From assembly GCA_002315595.1 (NCBI GenBank), contig DCHG01000062.1, forward strand, positions 1 to 64,000: a stretch of DNA of 64,000 nt. Reading direction: 5' to 3'. Origin of the DNA: Clostridiales bacterium UBA1758 (GTDB lineage: Bacteria > Bacillota > Clostridia > Oscillospirales > UBA1758). The position numbers and the translations under genes are program-made. Position 1 is the first letter of the stretch. Each line of letters begins with the position of its first letter. Below, in pieces: positions 52,431 to 60,993 of this stretch. Under the pieces are notes generated by a model. It searched no databases and was not told where the DNA came from. It saw nothing but the letters and a program-made list of their open reading frames with translations.

Positions 52431-53663
52431 TCAATCGATTGTTGCAATTCCTTGTTGACTGATAACTTTGGAGTCATTCCCACTTACAATATAAACGACA
52501 ACAAACAAGAAAAATCCCATGTTGAAATAATGCCCATATCTTAATAATCTCAACAGGAAATAACTAATACACATCAATTGAGTAATCTTGTTCGTTTTCA
52601 AATTGTCCGTTGTCCGATTTTTATAGATAAAATACACCATACCGGCAACGCCCAATATTCCCGTTTCAGATACAATTCGCAAAAATAAAGAGTTTGCATC
52701 TTCCTGGTTTAATTGTAATTGAACAGAAGATATTTCAAATATTCCACTATATTTTTTATATGCGATCAAATGCGATCCAAGACCGCCCCCCATTCCAAAC
52801 GTCGATTTAAAGTTTTTTAAAGCCACTTTATAATTTATGAATAAGGTTTGGGTGCTTAAATTAGAGTAATCCTCAGTTTCTTCAAAAAGGAATAATCGAA
52901 CTGTATCGTCCACTCTCATTTTGAAAATATCAACATAATTATATGCAACAATAAATAGTGCAATAAATAAAAGTATAATGGATATTTGTTTAATTCCGTA
53001 CTTATATTCCGATAGAATTAATATCAAAACAAACGCAATACCCACAAATCCCGATGATGAAAAAGTACAAATCACTCCCATAAGAATAATAATCGCTTCA
53101 AAAGGATTAGAAATCATTATTTCGGATTCTTTATTATTGCCAATAAAATAGTAGATTGAAAAAAAGACTGCCGGCATCAAAACCAGCGCGCATGCTGATG
53201 GCTCGGTGAAAATACCACTTGATCGGTAAAAATCAGTAGATCCTGCCTGGGATGGTACAAGCCATCTCATATCATAAATAAAAGATACATTCATTTTGCG
53301 TGCAACTTGCTGTAACAATACAAATGCAGCAAGAACGCAAGAATAATCGGTATAAGTCTTTAGCACCGACAGATAATTACCTTCGTCAATGATCGATGCA
53401 TAAAAAATTAAATTCCCGAAAATTCCCAATATTTGCTTTAAAAGCAGAACCATTTCGTTGTTTTTTAAAATAACGCCAAGTATTCCGTGGATGAAAAAAA
53501 CTGCAAAAAACAGTAAATATTTATTTGTTATTCTTATTGCTTTATAATTACACAAAAGAATAGAGAATTCGAGAATCAAAATAACCTCAGGTGAAAAGAC
53601 TCCCCCGAGAAAAATCAATAAAATCGCTATTTTTTGTTGCAACTTGGATAATGAAATTCTCAT
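52431..53663 (-). CDS. O-antigen/capsule polymerase (Wzy-like)
   Basis: 410 residues from ATG 53663, chosen since AGAGG is 6 bases upstream; an ATG two codons earlier is too close to it. About 12 hydrophobic segments and one large outer loop with the conserved-type stretch FGMGGGLGSHLIAYKKY and EDANSLFLRIVSETG near 290-340, as in Wzy/WaaL proteins. It would join repeat units outside the membrane. Sequence conservation in this family is low, so specificity cannot be judged. Confidence 0.82.
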   Translation of the reverse strand: MRISLSKLQQKIAILLIFLGGVFSPEVILILEFSILLCNYKAIRITNKYLLFFAVFFIHGILGVILKNNEMVLLLKQILGIFGNLIFYASIIDEGNYLSVLKTYTDYSCVLAAFVLLQQVARKMNVSFIYDMRWLVPSQAGSTDFYRSSGIFTEPSACALVLMPAVFFSIYYFIGNNKESEIMISNPFEAIIILMGVICTFSSSGFVGIAFVLILILSEYKYGIKQISIILLFIALFIVAYNYVDIFKMRVDDTVRLFLFEETEDYSNLSTQTLFINYKVALKNFKSTFGMGGGLGSHLIAYKKYSGIFEISSVQLQLNQEDANSLFLRIVSETGILGVAGMVYFIYKNRTTDNLKTNKITQLMCISYFLLRLLRYGHYFNMGFFLFVVVYIVSGNDSKVISQQGIATID

Positions 53664-53665
53664 CG

Positions 53666-54853
53666 TCATCCTCTTATTTTTTCGTACAAATCTAAGTATT
53701 CCTTCACCATTCTGTTTTTCGAAAATTTCTGCGCATACGTCACAATATTTTCGGAATCAAGTTTAGAAACTTCTTTAAAGACGGTGCATACCGACGCCAA
53801 ATCGTGAGACGGAATAATTCTACCCACTTCTTCGGAAATCAATTCCGGCAACGCAGTACTGTCATACACAATTGCCGGTGTCCCGCATGCCATTGCTTCC
53901 ACTGTCGGAAGGCCAAACGTTTCCTCAACGCTGGTATTGAGAAATACATCCGCCGTTGAATAAAGCCCTGCGAGATCATTTAGATTATCTATCCGTTCTA
54001 CACTCAATATCTTCTTGGAAAGATGCTTTCTTTCCTTATTCCTTATTCCAACCAATACAACCCGACATTCATCAGGCAGTATTTCAGCCAATCTAATGAA
54101 ATCATTCAATCCTTTTCTTTCGCTCCATGTACTTGCAACGCCAAGGATCATATATTTATCTTCAATATTATGTTGTTGTCTAAATCGGCTCTGTGTCGGC
54201 TTAAAATTCTGTAAATCAATGCCGTTGTAGATCGTTTTGCACGGAACTTTTTTCAAAAACGATTGCTTCACCTGATTTTCAAGCCATTTTGATACACAAA
54301 CCAAATGCAAATTGTCGACGGATGTAAATAATTCTTTTTTTCTTTGGTAATTCCATGATGAATTATCGAATATGATACTCTTTGGATACGTTTTTTTCTG
54401 TGGACAATCATGGCAACCGTATTTCCATCTATCGCATCCAACCATATCATAATGGCAACAGTGTCCGGTAAATGCCCAACAATCGTGCAACGTCCAAACG
54501 ATCGGTTTTCCGCTTTTTTTTAAATATTCAAATAAAATATCAACATTAATATAGTATCCGTGAAGATTATGCAAATGAATAATATCCGGATCGTACAACT
54601 CGATTTGTCGAATCAATTTCCGCGTTGCCTCTTTTGAGAAAAAACCGGCCCTATCCGTTAATCTGGTACAAATACCATCAATATAGACTCCCGAGGCATT
54701 TCCAATCTTATAATGGGAAATATCTTTATCAATCGTGTTGCGCGCAAAGGCAACCATCCCTTCATTTCCTTGATATGAAAGAGATCTGCATAAATCTGTT
54801 GCAATACGCCCGGTACTCAAGTTACCAAAAATATTGATATGTAATATCCTCAA
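53666..54853 (-). CDS. Glycosyltransferase family 4
   Basis: 395 residues from a TTG at 54853 with GAAGGG upstream; a TTG seven codons earlier is less well placed. GT-B fold: the N-terminal domain has HINIFGNLSTGRIATDLCRSL and DIIHLHNLHGYYINVD, the C-terminal has GVASTWSERKGLNDFIRLAEIL and FLNTSVEETFGLPTVEAMACGTPAIVYD (EX7E). Contains the Cys-rich stretch HDCWAFTGHCCHYDMVGCDRWKYGCHDCP seen in many capsule GT4 enzymes. Confidence 0.93.
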   Translation of the reverse strand: MRILHINIFGNLSTGRIATDLCRSLSYQGNEGMVAFARNTIDKDISHYKIGNASGVYIDGICTRLTDRAGFFSKEATRKLIRQIELYDPDIIHLHNLHGYYINVDILFEYLKKSGKPIVWTLHDCWAFTGHCCHYDMVGCDRWKYGCHDCPQKKTYPKSIIFDNSSWNYQRKKELFTSVDNLHLVCVSKWLENQVKQSFLKKVPCKTIYNGIDLQNFKPTQSRFRQQHNIEDKYMILGVASTWSERKGLNDFIRLAEILPDECRVVLVGIRNKERKHLSKKILSVERIDNLNDLAGLYSTADVFLNTSVEETFGLPTVEAMACGTPAIVYDSTALPELISEEVGRIIPSHDLASVCTVFKEVSKLDSENIVTYAQKFSKNRMVKEYLDLYEKIRG

Positions 54854-54918
54854 AAGAAACCCTTCTTTATTCAAAACTCAATCCCGAAAAAACACTTTTC
54901 AAATTGATAATTTCCCAC

Positions 54919-55497
54919 TCATTTTTCCAGTTTCCTTATCACTCTCGCGGGGTTTCCGACGATCACGGAGCGATCCTCGTACTGTCCGGCGACGACGGCT
55001 CCGGCTCCGACAATGCAGCCCTCGCCCAGTACAGTTCCCTTCAAAATGATCGAATTGCACCCGATAAAGCAGTTTTTTCCGATTTTGATCTCCCTTGCGG
55101 GGATCAGATCGCTATTACCGCCCGTCGGATCGCACAACAATTCCACCCTTGTTTCCGCATCAAGCGGATGAAAATCATTATCGAGAATTTTCACATTTCC
55201 CCCGATCGATGTATTATCGCCGATCTCGATCTTTTTTCTGGCATAGATCGTCGCCCCGGAAATTCCGACATGATCTCCGATGACGATCTCGGCACCGGGC
55301 GCACGGGTGACAATAATCGTGCGGCTATATAGCCCCACCAAATTCGACAAAAACGAACTTTTGATCGTTACGCCTTCACCGATCGAAAGATTTGCGCCTT
55401 TTTTATTATAAATCAGCGGCAAGCCCTTCAAAAGAAGTCTCTTTCCGTATTTGATTTTTTGAACTTTCAGCGCAATTTTAAACCAGTTGCAATTCAT
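54919..55497 (-). CDS. Acyltransferase with left-handed beta-helix (WbbJ/CysE-like)
   Basis: 192 residues. Hexapeptide repeats: GVTIKSS, GAEIVIGDHVGISGATIYARKKIEIGDNTSIGGNVKILD, REIKIGKNCFIGCNSIILKGTVLGEGCIVGAGAVVAG, and VIVGNPARVIRKL at the end. The pattern fits O-acetyl or maltose-acetyl-type transferases; here probably decorating the polymer. It overlaps the WbuB-like gene (ATGA) and is GC-richer than the genes after it. 65 bases precede the next gene. Confidence 0.9.
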   Translation of the reverse strand: MNCNWFKIALKVQKIKYGKRLLLKGLPLIYNKKGANLSIGEGVTIKSSFLSNLVGLYSRTIIVTRAPGAEIVIGDHVGISGATIYARKKIEIGDNTSIGGNVKILDNDFHPLDAETRVELLCDPTGGNSDLIPAREIKIGKNCFIGCNSIILKGTVLGEGCIVGAGAVVAGQYEDRSVIVGNPARVIRKLEK

Positions 55498-56720
55498 AAT
55501 TTCGAAATTTCATCCTTATATTTGGAAATACTGCATTCCTTGGACAGATTTTTTTCGACATAATCTCTGCTGTTGATTTGAGTCGGTTTATTCTCAATAG
55601 CATGACGAAGCATTGCTTCAATTGCGGGATAGTCCCCCGGATCACACACTTCACCGCAACCGATTTCTTCGATCAAAGTCCTGATCTCGGTCCCCTGCTC
55701 CAACACGCCGAGGATCGGTTTATTGATTGCCGCAATCCCGTAAAACTTGCTTGGACAACTCACGCCCTTGATGCCCTTTGCATTGACGCACCAATGAATG
55801 TCGCCGGAATTCAACGAAGCGTTCAGATCCGCCTTATCCTGATACGGGATAAAGACGACATTGGCAAGATCTTTGTCTTCCTTGTTTTTTTTCAGCGTTT
55901 CCAATTTCGCACCTGCTCCGACAAAGGCAAAGACGACATCCGTTCGATCACGAAATGTTTCGATAACTTTCATAATGTTTTCAAGGTCATAATACAGTCC
56001 GATATTGCCGGAATACATCACAACATATTTTCCCGCAAGACCGTATTTTTCTTTGAATTGAAGCACCTCCGGCGCGTCCTGCGACAAAGGGTAGATCATT
56101 TTTTCGTCGATCCAGTTATTGATCATCACGGTTTTCGGGCATTTTTTGCCGACAAAACGGTTTTTGACCGTTTCAACAAGATCCCGTCCGACGGTGATGA
56201 TCAGATCGGATCTGCCGCAAGAGAAAATATCGAGTTTTTTCATCACCCAAACGACGAAACGATTGGATGAGTAATTCACGGCACAGATCTGTTCCGGGTT
56301 AAAATCCTGAATACAGTACACGAGTTTTGCGCGTTTCATCCATTTACCGATGACGCCCAAAAGCCCACCGAGGATCGGCGGCTGAGAAATGGTAAAAACG
56401 GCATCCTGACCGCCCGCCTTTTTGCAGGCAGCGATCGCCCGAAAAAAATAGGCAAGAATATTCTTGATCCTGCTGATCTTGTTTTCTTTTGAAAACTCCG
56501 GAACGCGAACACGGATGATGCGCACACCATTGATCTGCTCAAAATAGTACTTTTTATTCCGATATGCTTCTTCGATCGTGCCGGAATAGGACGGTACAGT
56601 GCAAATCACGGTGATTTCGAACCGATCGGTCATTCCTTCCGCCAGGTCCTGCAAAATCTGACCGGTCGATGCGACATCGGGGTAATAATAATGGGCGAAC
56701 ATCAAAAGTTTTTTCTTCAT
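55494..56720 (-). CDS. Glycosyltransferase family 4 (WbuB-like)
   Basis: 408 residues from ATG 56720. GT-B fold with N-terminal KLLMFAHYYYPDVASTGQILQDLAEG, ISQPPILGGLLG, IQDFNPEQICAV, and C-terminal VVMYSGNIGLYYDLENIMKVIE and GVSCPSKFYGIAAINKPILGV, typical of WbuB/WcaI (L-fucosamine or similar transfer). First gene of the operon. A G10 tract lies in place of a normal ribosome site, three bases before this ATG; an in-frame ATG at 56735 precedes the tract. Confidence 0.9.
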   Translation of the reverse strand: MKKKLLMFAHYYYPDVASTGQILQDLAEGMTDRFEITVICTVPSYSGTIEEAYRNKKYYFEQINGVRIIRVRVPEFSKENKISRIKNILAYFFRAIAACKKAGGQDAVFTISQPPILGGLLGVIGKWMKRAKLVYCIQDFNPEQICAVNYSSNRFVVWVMKKLDIFSCGRSDLIITVGRDLVETVKNRFVGKKCPKTVMINNWIDEKMIYPLSQDAPEVLQFKEKYGLAGKYVVMYSGNIGLYYDLENIMKVIETFRDRTDVVFAFVGAGAKLETLKKNKEDKDLANVVFIPYQDKADLNASLNSGDIHWCVNAKGIKGVSCPSKFYGIAAINKPILGVLEQGTEIRTLIEEIGCGEVCDPGDYPAIEAMLRHAIENKPTQINSRDYVEKNLSKECSISKYKDEISKL

Positions 56721-56723
56721 TTT

Positions 56724-56733
56724 CCCCCCCCCC
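56724..56733 (-). repeat. G10 homopolymer tract at the WbuB-like ribosome site
   Basis: Ten consecutive G (C on the plus strand), separated from the ATG at 56720 by AAA. It acts as the Shine-Dalgarno and is long enough for slipped-strand length variation. Confidence 0.9.
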
Positions 56734-56805
56734 ATTATTCGTGCAAAATTCGTCGGTTTTGATTGCGTTCTTTCGAATTTACCATACACCGACTTCTATT
56801 ATAAT

Positions 56806-56834
56806 ATTTTATCATAATATGATCCGAAATTCAA
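56806..56834 (-). promoter_or_regulatory. Promoter for the polysaccharide operon
   Basis: On the minus strand, -35 TTGAAT (56829-56834), 17-base spacer, -10 TAAAAT (56806-56811), leaving a leader of about 80 bases. Confidence 0.75.
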
Positions 56835-56873
56835 TCACTACGGGGGTGATTTACGCGTTTTGCCTTTCTTTCG

Positions 56874-56902
56874 TTGAATAATTTCGCCAAATATGATATA
56901 CT
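56874..56902 (+). promoter_or_regulatory. Promoter for the fucokinase/GDP-fucose pyrophosphorylase gene
   Basis: -35 TTGAAT (56874-56879), 17-base spacer, -10 TATACT (56897-56902), divergent from the polysaccharide operon promoter and only 40 bases away. Confidence 0.75.
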
Positions 56903-56965
56903 AAATTAAAAGCAGATGTTATTTCGGATTGATCCCATTCGTTTTGCAAAAGGCGTGAGTAAAAT

Positions 56966-59938
56966 ATGACAAAATCCATCACCGCATTAACCTCATTGTT
57001 CCTACAAACCTCGCTTCAGGATTCCGAGGCTGATTACCGACGTTCCGTCACAAATGCTGGCTTTCCGCACTGGGACGCCGTTGTCATCACCGCCTCCAAT
57101 CGGTTGCAGGCAGAGGGCTATATGCTCCAAATCGAATCACGCAGAAGCCGTCTTCCGCAGAATACGGCTTTTCTCGTCATTCCCGATGAAGGCGACAAAC
57201 GCGTCGGCTCCGCCGGATCAACGCTTTCCGTCATTCGGGAACTGAAATCGCGTTTCGGCGACCTTTCCGATAAAAGATTTCTTGTGATTCACGCAGGCGG
57301 AAACTCATCACGCTGTCCGCAATATTCTGCGCTCGGCAAACTTTTTGCGCCTCTTCCCACGATGCTCGGCGACAAGCCTGCCACACTGTTCGATATGTTT
57401 CTTGTCACGATGGCGTCCGTTCCCGGCAGGATGAAAAACGGAATGTTGCTGCTTTCGGGCGATGTCACACTGCTTTTTAATCCTCTAATGTGCGATTTCG
57501 GTGATGCCTCCGCCGCCGTCATTTCGTTTACGGAAGATGTCGAAACCGGCAAGGATCACGGCGTATATGTGAAAAACCCCGTCACGGGTAATGTGAAAAG
57601 TTTTCTGCACAAGCAACCCGTTGAGGTGTTGCGCGATCGCGGAGCCGTCGACCGTCGCAATCTCTGTTCCATCGACACGGGTGCCATTTGGCTCTGTCCC
57701 GAAATTCTCGACCGTCTTTTCTCACTTGTCGACACCGACGTAAAATATCATTCCGTCGTCAACGACACCGTCCGTCTGTCGCTTTATTCCGACATCGCCT
57801 ATTGCCTTGCCGAGGATAGCACGCTTGCGCGGTTTCAAAACGAAACGCCCGAGGGCAGTTTCTGCCCCGAATTGACTGCGGTACGCGAAAAGTTATGGAA
57901 CGTCATCGGCTCGTATAATATGAAACTGATGAACCTTGCACCGGCGAAATTCGTTCATTTCGGATCCATTCCCGAAATTCTCGATCTTGTCAACACCGGC
58001 GTGGAAGAATACACTTTCATCGGTTGGGAAAAACAAATTGGTTCTTCTCTCGGAAACGCTTCAAATCCGGCATACAATTCTGTGCTGAACGACGGTGCCA
58101 TCATCGGCGACGGCAGTTTTTTGGAGGTTTCCTATGTCCGTTCCGGCGCAGTGATCGGCAAAAATTCGTATGTTTCGTTTGTTGATCTTCATCGTGGCGA
58201 TCGGATCCCGGACAATGTTCTCGTTCACGGTTTGCGACACTCTAACGGGAAATTCACCTGCCGGATCATGAACGTCACAGATAATCCAAAGAGTAATTAT
58301 CTCTTTGGTATTCAACTATCTGTAATCGGAAATAAACTAGGTGCAAAACTTTCCGAAACGCTTTGGGACGCAATGCTCTATCCCGAATGTGACAGTATCG
58401 ACGAGGCAGTTCAGGCGAGTTTGAACCTCTACGATCTCGTTGTGAACGACTCCGGCGATCTGGATCAATGGCAAAGCGCGACAAAAAAATCGCTTTGTTC
58501 CGGTTTCAATGATGCCGATCCGAAAGCGATCATCGATTGGAACCAGCGCATGGAAGAACTCGTTCAAATGGATGAATTCGCAAATGCCATTCGATCGGGA
58601 ATTCCCGCAAGCACGATCAAACCATCCTCTGCAAAACTTTCAGAAATTCAAAAAAAGTGGGTTGCGGATCAGTTTAAGGATCTTGATCCGACTGATCTTT
58701 CGGATTTTTCCTATGCGATCCGCCTTCACTATTATCTTGGTACTGTGTTCGGCGAAGAGGAGTTTACCGCGTCCTGCTATCAACTGATCGCCCAAACAGT
58801 GCTTCATTCGACACTTGCCGGTCTGAACTACCGCGACCAATTGAAGATCGCATCCGACGAAGTCGTCGTCCGTCTTCCGCTTCGCGTCAACTGGGGCGGC
58901 GGTTGGACGGACACCTGTCCCCATTGTTTGGAACACGGCGGCATCGTTTTGAATGCCGCGATCGCGATCGACGGCAAATATCCCGTTGAAGTTCGGCTCG
59001 TCAAAATCCCGGAACACAAAATTGTATTTGACAGCCGTGATATGGATGTCCACGGCGAATTCACCGATATTGCACCGTTGCAGGAAACCGGGAACCCCTT
59101 TGATCCGTTTTCATTGCAAAAAGCCTGCCTGCTCGCCTGCGGAATTATCCCGAAGACAGGCGGCAACCTCGACGCTATCCTGACACGCCTCGGCGGAGGC
59201 TTTGTCATGCACTCCGAGGTCAAAAATGTCCCGAAAGGCTCCGGTCTCGGTACATCTTCCATTCTTTCGGCTGCCGCGGTCAAGGCGATGTTGCGCTTTG
59301 TGGGCGCGCCATTCACGGAAGAAACGCTTTATTCCACCGTGCTTGCGATGGAACAAATCATGTCCACCGGGGGCGGATGGCAGGATCAGGTGGGCGGATT
59401 GATTCCGGGCATCAAACTCGTTTCGTCCTCACGCGGTATCGACCAGCGGCTGAACGTCGAGCATATCCACCTTTCCGATGCGACAAAATCGGAATTAAAT
59501 GAGCGTTTTGCGATTATTTACACCGGTCAGCGTCGTTTGGCGCGAAACCTTTTGCGCGATGTTCTCGGTCGGTATATCGGTAACGAGCCGGACAGTCTGT
59601 ACGCACATCGTGAGATCCAAAAAATAGCAAATTCCATGCGTCTTGCGCTGGAAAACGGCAATGTGGACGAATTTGCGAGACTTTTGGATCAACACTGGTC
59701 ATTGTCCAAAAAAATAGACTCCGGCAGTAGCAATTCGCTGATCGAACAGATCTTCATCGCAATTGACGATTTGATCGACGCAAGAATGTGTTGCGGTGCC
59801 GGTGGAGGCGGTTTTTTGCAAGTCGTGCTGAAAAAGGGCGTGACCAAAGGCGATGTGCATCATCGCTTGAAGGATGTGTTCCTCGATTTCGCCGTTGATG
59901 TTTGGGAAAGCGCGATCGTGTACGAGATCAATGCGTAA
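56966..59938 (+). CDS. fkp: Bifunctional L-fucokinase / fucose-1-phosphate guanylyltransferase
   Basis: 990 residues, near the Bacteroides FKP length (949). The N-terminal half is the pyrophosphorylase: FLVIHAGGNSSRCPQYSALGKLFAPLP (about 105-131), LLLSGDVTLLF. The C-terminal GHMP kinase has PLRVNWGGGWTDTCPHCLEHGG near 637-658, PKGSGLGTSSILSAAAVKAM near 755-775, and CGAGGGGFLQVV near the end. It turns free L-fucose to fucose 1-phosphate then GDP-fucose, the salvage route. Divergent from the polysaccharide operon, so it likely feeds fucose into the surface polymer. The ribosome site is weak (AAAAGG). Confidence 0.9.
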   Translation: MTKSITALTSLFLQTSLQDSEADYRRSVTNAGFPHWDAVVITASNRLQAEGYMLQIESRRSRLPQNTAFLVIPDEGDKRVGSAGSTLSVIRELKSRFGDLSDKRFLVIHAGGNSSRCPQYSALGKLFAPLPTMLGDKPATLFDMFLVTMASVPGRMKNGMLLLSGDVTLLFNPLMCDFGDASAAVISFTEDVETGKDHGVYVKNPVTGNVKSFLHKQPVEVLRDRGAVDRRNLCSIDTGAIWLCPEILDRLFSLVDTDVKYHSVVNDTVRLSLYSDIAYCLAEDSTLARFQNETPEGSFCPELTAVREKLWNVIGSYNMKLMNLAPAKFVHFGSIPEILDLVNTGVEEYTFIGWEKQIGSSLGNASNPAYNSVLNDGAIIGDGSFLEVSYVRSGAVIGKNSYVSFVDLHRGDRIPDNVLVHGLRHSNGKFTCRIMNVTDNPKSNYLFGIQLSVIGNKLGAKLSETLWDAMLYPECDSIDEAVQASLNLYDLVVNDSGDLDQWQSATKKSLCSGFNDADPKAIIDWNQRMEELVQMDEFANAIRSGIPASTIKPSSAKLSEIQKKWVADQFKDLDPTDLSDFSYAIRLHYYLGTVFGEEEFTASCYQLIAQTVLHSTLAGLNYRDQLKIASDEVVVRLPLRVNWGGGWTDTCPHCLEHGGIVLNAAIAIDGKYPVEVRLVKIPEHKIVFDSRDMDVHGEFTDIAPLQETGNPFDPFSLQKACLLACGIIPKTGGNLDAILTRLGGGFVMHSEVKNVPKGSGLGTSSILSAAAVKAMLRFVGAPFTEETLYSTVLAMEQIMSTGGGWQDQVGGLIPGIKLVSSSRGIDQRLNVEHIHLSDATKSELNERFAIIYTGQRRLARNLLRDVLGRYIGNEPDSLYAHREIQKIANSMRLALENGNVDEFARLLDQHWSLSKKIDSGSSNSLIEQIFIAIDDLIDARMCCGAGGGGFLQVVLKKGVTKGDVHHRLKDVFLDFAVDVWESAIVYEINA

Positions 59939-59975
59939 TTCAAGGGGGAACGCATTGCTTTGTTCATAAAATGAT

Positions 59976-60007
59976 GGGGCAGGTTCAATGAGCCTGCCCC
60001 GTTTTTT
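59976..60007 (+). terminator. Terminator after fkp
   Basis: A 10-bp stem GGGGCAGGTT with its near-complement (one G-U), a 5-base loop and TTTTTT. It separates fkp from the convergent GT2 gene. Confidence 0.85.
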
Positions 60008-60081
60008 CGGATATTTTCACTCTGCTCCGCACGACGGAAATAGGAATCGTCCACAGATGGAATATGGAAAATTTCGGCACA

Positions 60082-60963
60082 TCAATCACAATTTCCTTCG
60101 GCTCTGTTTTCTTCTTTGGAAACGATTTCACGAACTTCATCCAAAGATTTCCAATCGGCGGTATGTTTTTTCATTACTATTTTGTGTCGAATTCTAACAA
60201 CAAATTTAGGGAAACAGGAACGAATATGATAAAGTTTTCCCAGTGATTCTTTTGTCGTTTCGTATTTTTTCTTTGAGATTAGGTTATATTTATATAAAAT
60301 CTTATTGTCTTCCAAGGCTACCAAAACTCCATTATTGGTTCCTATTCCATCACAGTCAAAAATCGACACGATTTGACTAATTGATTGATATTGTACCCCC
60401 CCGGAAAATGCTTTTACGAAGAAACCAAAATCAGCGGCCAACCCTTCTTGTAACGAAAAAGGGTTGTTTTTTAGATATTTGCTTCGAGTAATAACGGATT
60501 GGTGGCAAAACTCCATTTCTCCCAAAAATGACAATTTACTCGGATCCTTAGACCTGTAAACCCGATACTTATTTTGATACTTAAAAACCACATCGCCGTA
60601 TATTATATCCGCGTTATTTTTATCTGCTCTCTCAAATACAAGCATCGAATATTCATCAAAAAAAATATCACCTGCATTCAAATAAAGACACCATTCGCCG
60701 GTTGCAAGAGCCGCGCCTTTATTCATTGCGTCGTATATTCCCTTGTCCGATTCACTGTAAAAACGGATCAGTAATCCCAATTTCTCCGCTTTCTCAATAT
60801 ATTCTTTCATTGCTTCTGCCGTTCCGTCCGTTGACGCCCCGTCAACTATCACCATTTCAATCGTACTCATATCAATTTTCTGATACATAACGGATTCAAC
60901 AGTTTTCAATAAATCTTTTTTCGCGTTTTTGCATATCGTGATGATCGAATATTCAGGCTTCAT
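60082..60963 (-). CDS. Glycosyltransferase family 2
   Basis: 293 residues from ATG 60963 (GGGAGGGA site). GT-A: YSIITICKNAKKDLLKTVESV, MVIVDGASTDGTAEAM, SESDKGIYDAMNKGAALATGEWCLYLNAGDIFFD. The region from RSKDPSKLSFLGEMEFCHQSVITR is typical of colanic/capsule GT2. Its 5-prime end and ribosome site are part of a 52-bp repeat also found upstream of the next gene. Ends close to fkp. Confidence 0.93.
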   Translation of the reverse strand: MKPEYSIITICKNAKKDLLKTVESVMYQKIDMSTIEMVIVDGASTDGTAEAMKEYIEKAEKLGLLIRFYSESDKGIYDAMNKGAALATGEWCLYLNAGDIFFDEYSMLVFERADKNNADIIYGDVVFKYQNKYRVYRSKDPSKLSFLGEMEFCHQSVITRSKYLKNNPFSLQEGLAADFGFFVKAFSGGVQYQSISQIVSIFDCDGIGTNNGVLVALEDNKILYKYNLISKKKYETTKESLGKLYHIRSCFPKFVVRIRHKIVMKKHTADWKSLDEVREIVSKEENRAEGNCD

Positions 60964-60973
60964 AGCATTCCCT
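60922..60973. repeat. 52-bp exact direct repeat, copy A (start of GT2 gene)
   Basis: Identical to 62094-62145, in the same orientation. It covers the ribosome site and the first 14 codons of the GT2 gene. Similarity continues imperfectly for about 15 more bases on the low-coordinate side. Confidence 0.95.
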
Positions 60974-60993
60974 CCCAGCATAAAGTGATCCTC

